From: Streptomyces dysideae
GTDB lineage: Bacteria; Actinomycetota; Actinomycetes; Streptomycetales; Streptomycetaceae
Reading direction: 5' to 3'
Length of the DNA stretch: 43,273 nt
Assembly (NCBI RefSeq): GCF_001514305.1
Contig: NZ_KQ949105.1
Span: 94,049 to 137,321, forward strand
Positions 33,855 to 41,794 of the stretch are shown here, piece after piece. The notes below the pieces were generated by a model. The model had not been told where the DNA came from. It worked only from the letters and a program-made list of their open reading frames with translations, and ran no database searches. How positions within the stretch are numbered: the first letter of the stretch is position 1; every line of letters begins with the position of its first letter. The position numbers and the translations under genes were made by a program.

Positions 33855-34701
33855 ACGCACATAGACCTGGCGGACGGCGGGGCCGCCCTGGTCATCCCGG
33901 TCCTGCTCAACCACGGCCAGCAACTCCTCTACATTCCCGGACGGGCGGTCAACCGGGGCTCCGAGGGCTACCGGGGTGACGTCAAGACTGATGCCAAGGA
34001 CGCGGCGGTCATCGCCGACCAGGCCCGCATCCGCCGCAGCCTCACGCCCTTGCGGCCCGGCGAAGAGCTGGTGTCCGACTGGAAGGTTCTCACCCGGCAC
34101 CGCCGTGACCTCAGCGACGACCGCACCCGGACCATCAACCGGCTCCGCGGCCATCTCACTGAGGTCTTCCCCGGCCTGGAACGCGAACTCGACCTGGGCA
34201 ATGTCGGCCCCTTGGTAACTCCTGACCGGCTACCAGACCCCGGCCGCTATCTGCCGGACCGGACGACGGCGTCTGGCCACCTGGCTGCGCAACCGCAAGG
34301 TCCGGGGCGCCGACGAACTCGCCGCCAGGGCCGTCCAGGCCGCAGAAGGACAGCACACATCCGTCCCCGGTGAGGACATGGCCGCCCACGTGGTGCACTC
34401 CCTGGCGAGGGAGGTGATGGCCCTCAACGAGAAGATCGCGGAGACCGACAAGCTCATCAAGGGCCGGTTTCGCCGACACCGCAACGCGGAGGTGATCACG
34501 AGCATGCCCGGCATCGGCGTCCTGCTGGGCGCCGAATTCGTGGCCGCCACCGGCGGAGACATGGCCGCGTTCGCCACCGCGGACCGGCTGGCCGCGTTCG
34601 CCGGCGTTTCCCCGGTGCCTCGTGACTCCGGGAAGGTGAGCGGCAACCTGCACCGCCCCACCCGCTACAGTCGGCGCCTCCAACGCGTCTTCTACACCTC
34701 C
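33855..34701 (+). pseudogene. IS110-family transposase, 5' section (truncated, frameshifted)
   Basis: From about 33855 the frame reads IDLADGGAALVIPVLLNHGQ, PGRAVNRGSEGYRGDVKTDA and KDAAVIADQARIR, the DEDD RuvC-like domain of IS110 transposases. The first 50 or so residues with the first catalytic Asp are missing. A one-base insertion near 34217 (GTAACTCCTG, expected GTACTCCTG) shifts the frame; it resumes RRRLATWLRNRKVRGADEL and the Tnp20 domain MPGIGVLLGAEFVAATGGDM to RRLQRVFYTS. There a foreign cassette interrupts it; the last 62 codons continue at 36031. Confidence 0.88.
34698..34701. repeat. left copy of CTCC target duplication
   Basis: CTCC directly precedes the left terminal repeat of the cassette and recurs at 36031-36034 directly after the right one. 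Removing the cassette and one copy restores the IS110 reading frame (FYTSALISIRC). Confidence 0.7.
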
Positions 34702-34746
34702 GTGGCTTGGTCACGAGAACAGACAGCACCTGTACACGAGTTTGGG
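34702..34746 (+). repeat. left terminal inverted repeat of cassette
   Basis: Starts GTGGCTTGGTCACGAGAAC and ends GTACACGAGTTTGGG. Differs from the complement of the right end by one gap and three or so substitutions. The hexamer CACGAG occurs twice in it. Confidence 0.85.
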
Positions 34747-34797
34747 CAGCACTCGAAGCTCTGCAGAAATCGAACAGTTCATGACTTCAGGCAGCAC

Positions 34798-34827
34798 GGG
34801 CCCCTGCCGAGAGTGCAGCAGGGGCCC
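34798..34827 (-). terminator. strong hairpin downstream of the cassette hydrolase gene
   Basis: GGGCCCCTGC (34798-34807) and its exact complement (34818-34827) form a 10-bp stem with a 10-base loop. It lies about 100 bases after the hydrolase stop on the same strand. No T-run, so a GC-type terminator is likely. Confidence 0.65.
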
Positions 34828-34924
34828 ACGGTGTGGAGAGCTGCGGAGGGCCAGGACCTGTCCTCGATGAGCGGCATGCCGGCCGACATCAGCTACCGTC
34901 TGCTGCCGGTCTGACGGCCCGGCC

Positions 34925-35659
34925 TCACTTCAGATGTCGGGTGAAGAACTGGGCCGCGGCGTCTCCCGCGAACTGCGGGACGCCGGTGTGCCCGCCCATG
35001 TTGGCGTGCAGGGACTTCTCCTTGGAGCTGAAGGCGTCGAACAGGTCCAGGGCCGCCTGCCGGTCGTTCCCTTCGTCATCCCACTGCAGCAGGACGTGCA
35101 GTGGAATGGTGACCTGCCGGGCCTCCTCGAACATGGCGCGAGGCACGAAACTCCCGGCAAAGAAACCGGCGGCCACGATGCGCGGCTCGACCACCGCAAG
35201 CCGGACGCCGATGGAGATCACTCCCCCCGAGTACCCGACCGGGCCGCCGATCTCGGGCAGCGAAAGGAGGGCGTCCAGGGCGGCCTGCCATTCCGGGACT
35301 GACTTTTCGACCAGCGGGAGGATGAGGGCGTCGACGATCTCGTCGCTGACCGGCTCGCCGGCCTCCATCGCCCGGTGCAGGTCGGCGCGGGCCTGCTCGG
35401 CCGCGGGCCAACGGGGCCGGTCGCCGCTTCCGGGGAGCTCGATGGTAGCCGTGGCGAAGCCCTCCGCCGCGGAGTGCCGGGCCCGGGCCACCAGTCGGGG
35501 GTACATCTTGTGCAGCCCGAGGGGAGGGTGGCCGAGCAGGATCAGCGGCACCGGTGCGGGTGCGGATGCGGGTGTCCACAGGATGCCGGGGATCTCACCG
35601 AGGGTGAACTCGCGTTCGAGGACGCCGTCGTCGAGGCGCTGCTCGGAAGTGAATTGCAT
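34925..35659 (-). CDS. alpha/beta hydrolase (dienelactone-hydrolase-like), cassette passenger
   Basis: A 244-residue cytoplasmic hydrolase with no signal peptide. The early strand-loop LILLGHPPLGLHK carries the oxyanion region. The nucleophile elbow is GYSGG with Ser144, the acid is Asp194 or Asp195 in LLQWDDEGND, and the histidine is His224 in ANMGGHTGVP. The order and spacing fit dienelactone-hydrolase-like esterases. AAAGG lies seven bases before the ATG. It is the only gene inside the cassette that splits the IS110 transposase and reads against it. The substrate is unknown; such a passenger may confer detoxification of an ester or lactone. Confidence 0.87.
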   Translation of the reverse strand: MQFTSEQRLDDGVLEREFTLGEIPGILWTPASAPAPVPLILLGHPPLGLHKMYPRLVARARHSAAEGFATATIELPGSGDRPRWPAAEQARADLHRAMEAGEPVSDEIVDALILPLVEKSVPEWQAALDALLSLPEIGGPVGYSGGVISIGVRLAVVEPRIVAAGFFAGSFVPRAMFEEARQVTIPLHVLLQWDDEGNDRQAALDLFDAFSSKEKSLHANMGGHTGVPQFAGDAAAQFFTRHLK

Positions 35660-35984
35660 GGTCGTGCCTTTCGGGAGGGCTCTGGAACGGCGCTCCCGGA
35701 CGGCCTATCGCCCGACCGTGACCCCGGAGGGGAGCACCCATGTCGATACTGCGTTCACGGGTACCACCTCCTCGTTCTCTCGCACGGCCTCCGGGAAAGT
35801 AGCAGTGGTCGCCGTGGTCCGCCAACGGGTTTTCGCGGAGCCTCCGTGGCCGGATACCACGGAGACACTACGCAGAGCTACTTAAGGTGTCGTCGCGACT
35901 TCCCGAGTGACGGCTCTGCGACGGCCGGGTGCACTGGCGCTGCCATTTCTCATGAACATCGAACACGACGCACCGCCGACGCCT
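35660..35984. promoter_or_regulatory. upstream region of the cassette hydrolase
   Basis: About 325 bases between the hydrolase start and the right repeat. It should hold the hydrolase promoter. A divergent 20-codon ORF (ATG 35740, GGAGGGG nine bases upstream) is present but has no similarity I recognise. TGTTCATGAG, resembling motifs in the terminal repeat, occurs on the minus strand near 35950. Confidence 0.4.
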
Positions 35985-36030
35985 CCCAAACTCGTGTACA
36001 GGCGCTGTCGGTTCTCGTGAACAAAGCCAC
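35985..36030 (-). repeat. right terminal inverted repeat of cassette
   Basis: Read on the minus strand it starts GTGGCTTTGTTCACGAGAAC and ends GTACACGAGTTTGGG, pairing with 34702-34746. Confidence 0.85.
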
Positions 36031-36217
36031 CTCCGCGCTGATCAGCATCCGCTGTTGTGACGAATCCCGTCGCTTCTACGACCGCAAGCGCGCTGAAGGC
36101 AAACGACACAGCCAAGCTGTCATGGCACTCGCCCGGCGAAGGGTCAACGTCCTGTGGGCCCTGCTGCGTGACGGACGGTGCTACAAGCCCATACCGCCCG
36201 TCACTCAGGCCACTTGA
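36031..36217 (+). pseudogene. IS110-family transposase, 3' section after the cassette
   Basis: The frame reads ALISIRCCDESRRFYDRKRA, EGKRHSQAVMALARRRVNVL and WALLRDGRCYKPIPPVTQAT, then stops at 36217. This is the C-terminus of the same IS110 transposase whose upstream part ends FYTS at 34701. It includes the Y-D-R-K/R-A-E-G-K and serine-rich region typical of the Tnp20 end. It is separated from the rest only by the cassette and one CTCC copy. Confidence 0.88.
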
Positions 36218-36340
36218 CAACTCCATTAGGAATCGGTTTACAGCAGAGAGGTGAGATGGCGCAGCTGCTTCACGAGGGGGGTGCCCCTATCTGTTTCGTC
36301 AACCCTGGCGGGGTCGGGTTGTAGGGGTTGATCCTGGTTT

Positions 36341-36373
36341 CCGGGAACGTCCCGCGAAGCGGGATGTTCCCGG
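36341..36373. terminator. 15-bp hairpin between two IS110 remnants
   Basis: CCGGGAACGTCCCGC (36341-36355) pairs with GCGGGATGTTCCCGG (36359-36373) around a GAA loop, with one G-T wobble. It lies between converging IS110 transposase remnants, downstream of both. It could be a terminator or a structural end of one of the elements. Confidence 0.6.
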
Positions 36374-36475
36374 CGGATCGGGTGGCTGATGGGCAGCCCG
36401 GTGGCCGGCAGGGCCGGAGTGGCCGTGCCGGTGCGCGGGCGTGATGGGGCCTGGAGGGTAGGGGCGGTGGAGTCG

Positions 36476-37522
36476 TCAGGCGGCGAGGCCGACGTCGCCC
36501 GGGGTGCGTGCTTCGTAGAGGGCCCCGGTGCGGATCATCGCGTGGATGACGTTCACGCGCTGGCGGGCCAGGCGGAGGATCGCCTGGGTGTGGGTCTTGC
36601 CGCGTGCGCGTTGCCGGTCGTAGTAGATCCGGGAGGACGGGTCGGCTTTGCAGCCGATCGCGGCGAACGCGGCCTGGAACAGGGCTCGTTTGAGGAGCCG
36701 GTTGCCGCGGTGGGGTGCGTGCTCGCCGCGGATGGAGGTGCCCGAGGACTTCGTGGCGGGCGCGAGTCCGGCGTAGGAGGCGAGGTGTCCGGCGGTGGGG
36801 AAGCCGCTGCCGTCACCGATCGCGACGATCACGGCGGCCGTGGTCCTGACGCCCAGGCCGGGCAGGGACGTCAGGAGGTGGAAAAGAGGGAGGGCCTCCA
36901 GCAGGGCGGCTATCTCCTGCTCGGCCTGGCGGCACCGAGCTGGGCGGCCAGACCGGGGATGATCAGCGCGGACGTCTCGGTGCCCGGGACGACCAGGGTC
37001 TGCTCGTCCAGCGCCTCGAAGATCTCGGTGGTGAGGTGGTGGGCCTTGCGCGAGCCGTTCGCCTTGAGCAGTGCCTCGACCCGGGCCCGCCCCAGCTTCC
37101 TGATCTTCGCAGGAGAGCCGTGCCGCTGAAGGAGGGCCTGGACGTAGGGGTAGGCCAGGCGCTTGCCCAGGACCCGCTCCAGGGAGGGGTGGATCTGGGA
37201 GAGCAGGCCGCGCAGCCGGTTGGTGGCGCGGTTGACCTCGCCGGCCAGGTCGTTGTCGTAACCGGTGAGCATGGTCAGTGCGGCCAGCGTCTCGTCGTCC
37301 CGGTCGATCGCGCGCAGGGTGTGCGGCATCGTGCGGGCCGTCTCGGCGATCACGAAGGCATCGCGAGCGTCGGTCTTCGCCTCACCGGGATACAGGTCGG
37401 CGGCCCGCCGCATCGACAGTCCGGGCAGATAGGCGACCCGGCAGCCCGCCGCGCGGGCCACCGTCAGCGGCAGCGCGCCGATGTTGGCGACCTGGTCCAC
37501 GATCACCAGAACCGTGCCGAAC
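36476..37522 (-). pseudogene. second IS110-family transposase, 5'-truncated and frameshifted
   Basis: On the minus strand the frame reads GTVLVIVDQVANIGALPLTV, YLPGLSMRRAADLYPGEAKT and DARDAFVIAETARTMPHTLR, then LAALTMLTGYDNDLAGEVNR to LGAAR. Near 36937 a lost base shifts the frame; the continuation is EIAALLEALPLFHLLTSLPG, VAIGDGSGFPTAGHLASYAG and the C-terminus to 36476. It belongs to a different IS110 subgroup from the copy at 33855. The N-terminal 50 or so residues with the first catalytic acid are missing: before residue G of GTVLV the sequence is unrelated and hairpin-rich. It is non-functional. Confidence 0.88.
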
Positions 37523-37529
37523 TTCGGCC

Positions 37530-37684
37530 GGAAGGCACCCGACAATCTGGGTGCCTTCCCCCATGGCAAAGACCGCACCATCCTGGGGCCCCGCCCGGCT
37601 TCGGCCGTGCGGGGCCCTCTGCGTACTCGGTCGGCGGGCCTGTCCGCACGATGGACGCCGACTGAAGGGGAAGACAGCCCCTTC
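37530..37684. other. cluster of three strong hairpins
   Basis: Three stems lie within 155 bases. GGAAGGCACCC at 37530-37540 pairs with 37549-37559 (11 bp, 8-base loop). GGGCCCCGC at 37586-37594 pairs with 37609-37617 (9 bp, with an inner GGC-TTCG-GCC). GAAGGGG at 37664-37670 pairs with 37678-37684 (7 bp). They lie immediately 5' of the truncated IS110 transposase and before the 417-residue gene. Ordinary terminators are the simplest reading; a structured RNA is the alternative. Confidence 0.6.
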
Positions 37685-37813
37685 GGGACTGACGACGGTG
37701 TGACACGTGCGCTTCGAACGTTGCACCAGCCATCGGCTGGATCGCGTCGTGTCCCGCCGTTGCGGGTCGGGTACGGCTTCGGTAACTGGCCGTGGCAGTG
37801 GGGAGGCTGTGGG

Positions 37814-39067
37814 GTGGGGAAGGCGAGCCGGGGCAAGCTGGAGCGCAGCAGGGACAAGGCCGGGCAGTGGACGGCGGCTGGCGCGGCCCGGGCTGCGCAC
37901 CGCCTGCGGGAGCAGACCCAGCGGTCTTTGATGGGTAACCCGTGGGTGCAGATGACGCTCGCCTCCAACATCAACAACGTCATCACCGAGCTGCAGGGCG
38001 TGCTGCTACACAGCGATCTCGCGGACATGGCGGAGAAGCCCGAGGGCCTGGAGTGGGATGCGGCGCTGTCGATGACGCTGGGCAAACAGGGACTTCGGCC
38101 GCCGTGGCCCCGTGCGGCCGGGGAGGCTGCCGCGTGGCAGGTACGGGAGATCCAGAAACTGCTGCGGCAGGCGGAGGTCCTCGTCATCTCCCCGGCCGCG
38201 CACGCCGCGGTCATGGCCGCGGCCGCCACCCTCGAGCCGGCCGATGTCAGCACCCTGGACCGTGACCAGGACATCCTCGTGCCCACCGGGCTGGTGGTGC
38301 TGCCCGAGCCGGTTGTGGTCGTCAACCGCACCGGCTCCCTGTCTGATGTCAAGGCGTTCGGCTGGCAGTTCATCACCCAGCACTTGATCCTGCCCACCGC
38401 CCAGTACCCGGGCGTGCAGGTGACGACGTTCATGGACCGCGACGGGCCCGTGCAACCGACCGGGTGGCGGCAGGCGGTCGCCCAGGCGCACGCGTCCGGC
38501 AGGCCCCTGCCGCCGCTGATGCCAGACGGCATGTACGGGATGCGGGGTGATGCGTGCCTGGCGGAAGAGAGCACCGAGACGCTCGCGGACCTGTCCGAGC
38601 GCCACCGCCAGCTGCAAACGGCCCTTACCCAGGCCTCGCAGTGGCGCTCCGAGCCGGTTCCCGAGACGGGCGAGTGGGGCGGCGGTCGAGTGGACGATCC
38701 GTACGACGACTTCGTGAGCCGCTATATGTTCGCCTTCTGGCGTCTGATTGCCCAAGGGGTCACGGCCGCCAGCCCGTCCCGGAGTACATCAGGGGTGCGT
38801 ACGACGGCGGGCGGCGAGGACCGCTCCCTGCCGCGTGATCCCGAGGTGCGGGTCATCCGGCTTGCCGCGCCCTCGCCCCGTCCGTCGGATCCGGCGGGGG
38901 AGACGAAGCGGGTGTACCACCACCGGTGGCCGGTGCGGATGCACAAGGTCCGGCAGTGGTATCCCAGCCTGCAGGAACACCGGTTGATCTGGCGCGGCCC
39001 CTACATCAAGGGGCCGGCTGACGCACCGCTGATGATGGGGGAGAAGGCCTACCTCGTGGACTCATAG
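37814..39067 (+). CDS. hypothetical protein, 417 residues
   Basis: I do not recognise the family. GTG 37814 is chosen because GGAGG lies seven bases upstream and the frame before it runs through hairpin DNA. The N-terminus is basic (GKASRGKLERSRDKAGQWTA), then come mixed helical stretches (NINNVITELQGVLLHSDLAD; AAWQVREIQKLLRQAEVLVI) and a region likely to form strands (DILVPTGLVVLPEPVVVVNR). The C-terminus is distinctive: HHRWPVRMHKVRQWYPSLQE then HRLIWRGPYIKGPADAPLMM. This tail recurs, as far as I recall, in unannotated actinobacterial proteins. No signal peptide or membrane segment. The neighbouring IS remnants suggest accessory DNA. Confidence 0.75.
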   Translation: MGKASRGKLERSRDKAGQWTAAGAARAAHRLREQTQRSLMGNPWVQMTLASNINNVITELQGVLLHSDLADMAEKPEGLEWDAALSMTLGKQGLRPPWPRAAGEAAAWQVREIQKLLRQAEVLVISPAAHAAVMAAAATLEPADVSTLDRDQDILVPTGLVVLPEPVVVVNRTGSLSDVKAFGWQFITQHLILPTAQYPGVQVTTFMDRDGPVQPTGWRQAVAQAHASGRPLPPLMPDGMYGMRGDACLAEESTETLADLSERHRQLQTALTQASQWRSEPVPETGEWGGGRVDDPYDDFVSRYMFAFWRLIAQGVTAASPSRSTSGVRTTAGGEDRSLPRDPEVRVIRLAAPSPRPSDPAGETKRVYHHRWPVRMHKVRQWYPSLQEHRLIWRGPYIKGPADAPLMMGEKAYLVDS

Positions 39068-39392
39068 ACGTCGCAGCAGCACAACTCATGGGCTGCCTGA
39101 TCCCGGCGCGGCCCAGCTGGGAGTCTCATTCCTGGAGCACCGGACGCAGCATGGGCTGCGGTGTCCGGACGGACGCGTGGGCGCGTGGCGAGGTCGCGCA
39201 GGTACGGCTCGGATTCCTGCAGAAGGTCGGACCAGGGGTGGGCTACGCGATGGCCCAGTGGGTGCCGGGATCGAGGGTGTGGCTCGAGCAAGCGATGTCG
39301 ACGATGCCGTTCGCCGAGCAGACCGGACGACAGCGTCCCGGACCGGCCACTTGCACGGGAGGATGGCCGGGGGCGCCGAGCCTGGCGGCCTG
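39068..39392. other. 325 bases without a recognisable gene
   Basis: Lies between two converging genes. No family match, repeat or clear terminator found by eye; a minus-strand frame of 80 codons here overlaps the end of the 417-residue gene and looks like a shadow. Confidence 0.4.
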
Positions 39393-40301
39393 TCAGGGCA
39401 GAAGGAGCAGAACGAATGCGGTGTACGTGCTCGTGATGAGGGTGGTGGCGTGGGCCTCCCAGGGGCGGGGGCCCCGTGATGGCACGGTGCCGGGATGTCC
39501 AGTGCGCAGTGCACTGGCGACTGTAGCGGTGACGGTGAGCGCCAGGCCGGTGAGAATGATCGTATTCGCTGCAGCGGTCCCATCTGGCAGACGGAGCCCT
39601 CTGACTCTGCAGACGGTGCCTGCGATGACTGGCAGAACGCCGATCGCCGTTACACGCAGTGCGGCTCTATCAGCGTGTCCCTGCGAAGTGATCCACTCTG
39701 TCTTCTTCCAGTCCTGGTAGTCGGGCGAGTGTGTCGGATGGGTGGCCAGGCTGTCGCCGAGGGCAAGGGCAGTGAAAAAGACGCCCAGAAATCCGGCTGC
39801 TCCGGTGATCAGCAGCAGGAGGAGCCGGGCGTGAGGCAGAGCGAGGAAGGCGAGGATTTCGAACGCTGCGACTATGTCGACAAGAGCGATGACGACAGCA
39901 ACAGCGGCGTACATGATCCCTGGCGTGAGGTTAGGCGTCAGTTCGCTTTCTGCGCCGATCGCGGCAAGAGCAATGGCTGCGATGATGCTGCCGATCATTG
40001 CGACGACGAGAAGCCCTGCGGCGAACGCGATGGCCTGGCCGCCGCTTGGATCCTCGGGAGGACTCGTGAACACGACGATGACTGCGGGGACTGCCAAGGC
40101 GCCGAGCGTTCCGACGATTGGGGCGTAGCCAGCCGCACCACGGCGTGCGTCATAGTGGCCTTCGGGAGTCTTGTCAGGCACAGGTGGTGTGGGGTCGTGT
40201 AGAGGGGTAGTTGTAGACCGCCGCTCCGCCGCTCTGCGTGCAGTGAGGGCGATCAAGCTGGCCGCAGTAATGGCGGCGAGAATCATCTTTGGGCGCTTCA
40301 C
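39393..40301 (-). CDS. multispanning membrane protein of unknown function
   Basis: A 302-residue protein starting at GTG 40301 behind GAGGGGGA. A short N-terminal hydrophobic segment (ILAAITAASLIALTA) is followed by a polar Thr/Pro/Arg stretch (about 22-55). Then come roughly seven further hydrophobic segments, including IVGTLGALAVPAVIVVFT, AIAFAAGLLVVAMIGSIIAA and AAVAVVIALVDIVAAFEILA. No enzymatic motif or transporter signature is visible. It has no obvious operon partner. A role in the cell envelope is all that can be said. Confidence 0.75.
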   Translation of the reverse strand: MKRPKMILAAITAASLIALTARRAAERRSTTTPLHDPTPPVPDKTPEGHYDARRGAAGYAPIVGTLGALAVPAVIVVFTSPPEDPSGGQAIAFAAGLLVVAMIGSIIAAIALAAIGAESELTPNLTPGIMYAAVAVVIALVDIVAAFEILAFLALPHARLLLLLITGAAGFLGVFFTALALGDSLATHPTHSPDYQDWKKTEWITSQGHADRAALRVTAIGVLPVIAGTVCRVRGLRLPDGTAAANTIILTGLALTVTATVASALRTGHPGTVPSRGPRPWEAHATTLITSTYTAFVLLLLP

Positions 40302-41289
40302 GTGTCCCCCTCGTGACTGCTCGATGACGCTACGTGGCTATCGGAAAGCGCGTTGGAAAGATGCGAATCCGTGATGCGAAGCGACCCGCCTCCGTGCGCT
40401 GCCTCGGTCGGGTACGGCGGTACTGGCGCCCCGCGCCCAGCCGCTGGAGTCCAAAGAAGCGTCTGCTGGTTCTCGACCGAGCCGGAGGCCGTGGTGCGCG
40501 ACCGATCATCCTCGATCGACACCGCCCGCGGCCCCGGCGGCTGGGTCCGGCAGCCGCGGGATAGCTCGGTCAGGATGCGCGGGGCGGTCGTCAGACGAGG
40601 CCGAGCGCGGCCAGTGTCGTCAGGGCGAGCAACGGTTCGTGAACGCCTCGTCAGCCTGCAGGCTGCGGTCGTTCGTACTGAACAGGTCCCTCAGATCCCG
40701 GCTGCCTGCCACGTCCACTCCCGAAAATGATCACCCTGCGAGCTCCAACTTATGCCCGCAGTATTCCTGTTGGGGATGCCGCCCCTGTCCGGGGTGGACA
40801 ACTTGCTGCCTGCCGGGTGAGCGTACGGCATCCTTCAGCGATGAAGCTCGATCCCGAGCCCTGGTACAGCACCACCCTCAACGTCCGGATGCTGGCGGGA
40901 GTGGTCGTCGCAGTCTGGACTCTCCTCAAGACGATCACTGAGGGTGGCGCCGCACCATCGGCCGCAGGCGCTACCTCACCACCCGCCTCCGCAAGATCGC
41001 CCCCGGTGTCCCGGCACGACTACGTCGTGTCCCTGCTCGGAGAGTCGATGTGGCACAACGATGGAATGCACCCGTCTCACCGCCACCGAGCCAGAAGACG
41101 CCGATGACGAGGTCAGGAAGGTGGAGATCGCCGTCCGGACCTGGCCTCTGTCATGGCCACCGACGGCGACGAGCACTTCATGCTGTACCGCGGAGAGATG
41201 GGCAGGCACGGCTTCTACGAAGCTCCGAGTCTCAACTTCCGCGTGGCCAGCTACAACTCCCGCAGCTGCACTTGACGCCACGGTCGCCG
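40302..41289. other. about 990 bases of apparently decayed sequence
   Basis: No frame on either strand shows a recognisable domain or consistent codon bias. A short plus-strand tail (about 41136-41275) reads ATDGDEHFMLYRGEMGRHGF then YEAPSLNFRVASYNSRSCT and stops, and may be the end of a lost gene. Another start-like stretch at 40842 (MKLDPEPWYSTTLNVRMLAG) degrades within 40 codons. Confidence 0.45.
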
Positions 41290-41466
41290 TGAGTGACTGG
41301 CCGTAGTGTAGGTCGCGGCCCGCGGCGACCAGACCGCATTCGCCGTCCAAGAGCTGCTCGCCGTCCGGTGGGCGATCGCGTCGGCGGAACGTACGACCCG
41401 GGAGGCCGGCGAGCCGGGCGTGAGGCTGCGCTGCTTCCTGGACCTGCTCCAGGAGCCTGGCCAATA
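41290..41466 (+). pseudogene. DUF6207-family protein remnant with in-frame stops
   Basis: The frame ending TAG at 41466 reads VAARGDQTAFAVQELLAVRW, AIASAERTTREAGEPGVRLR and CFLDLLQEPGQ, closely resembling the small DUF6207 proteins of Streptomyces (pattern RWATATADRTTRxPGEPGVRLRCYLDLRQEP). Just upstream, where relatives read PGLAVV-D/E-VAA, this sequence has TGA-CTG-GCC-GTA-GTG-TAG, so two stop codons interrupt the N-terminal part. No start remains. The function of the family is unknown. Confidence 0.55.
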
Positions 41467-41713
41467 GCTCTGCGAGCACGGGCAGGCTTCGTCCTGGCCG
41501 TGCTCGCGGCAGCCGTGCAGTACGCCGCCCGGCTGCCAGTGTTGTCGACGACGACCCGGCCACCATCATGCAGTGGCCTTCGCTCAGAAGGTCCTCGCCG
41601 TGCGCAATGCTGGCCACGGCGGCCACTGACAGTGGCTCCTGGCGGCAAATGCCCGGTTTACCGCGACGGCGAACCGGCCTGCTGACCAGGACCAGATGAC
41701 ACAGACGCCCTTG

Positions 41714-41729
41714 GCCGTAGCTATACGAG
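41714..41729 (+). repeat. 16-bp direct repeat, copy 1
   Basis: GCCGTAGCTATACGAG, identical to 42581-42596. It lies 66 bases before the preferred start of the CPBP gene. Confidence 0.8.
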
Positions 41730-41794
41730 AACAGGGCCGTGGAACGGCGCGTTGCTGGTCGCGCGTCGCGAACGTCGGCGATCCTTGTGCGGCC

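Larger units (their letters stand above)
34702..36030 (-). mobile_element. 1.33-kb transposase-less cassette with terminal inverted repeats, carrying a hydrolase gene
   Basis: The segment splits the IS110 transposase and is bounded by imperfect inverted repeats, 34702-34746 and 35985-36030 (45 and 46 bases, about 42 matching, both starting GTGGCTT and ending GTACACGAGTTTGGG). CTCC is duplicated outside. Inside are only an alpha/beta hydrolase gene, a terminator-like hairpin and promoter-sized sequence. No transposase is present, so movement must have depended on an enzyme acting in trans. This matches the idea of a mobile insertion cassette. The parent element family is not recognised. Confidence 0.85.

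Noticed and set aside
35740..35802. A 20-codon ORF with a good ribosome site divergent from the cassette hydrolase
   Set aside because: Too short and without similarity; kept only as a note because the GGAGGGG spacing is good.
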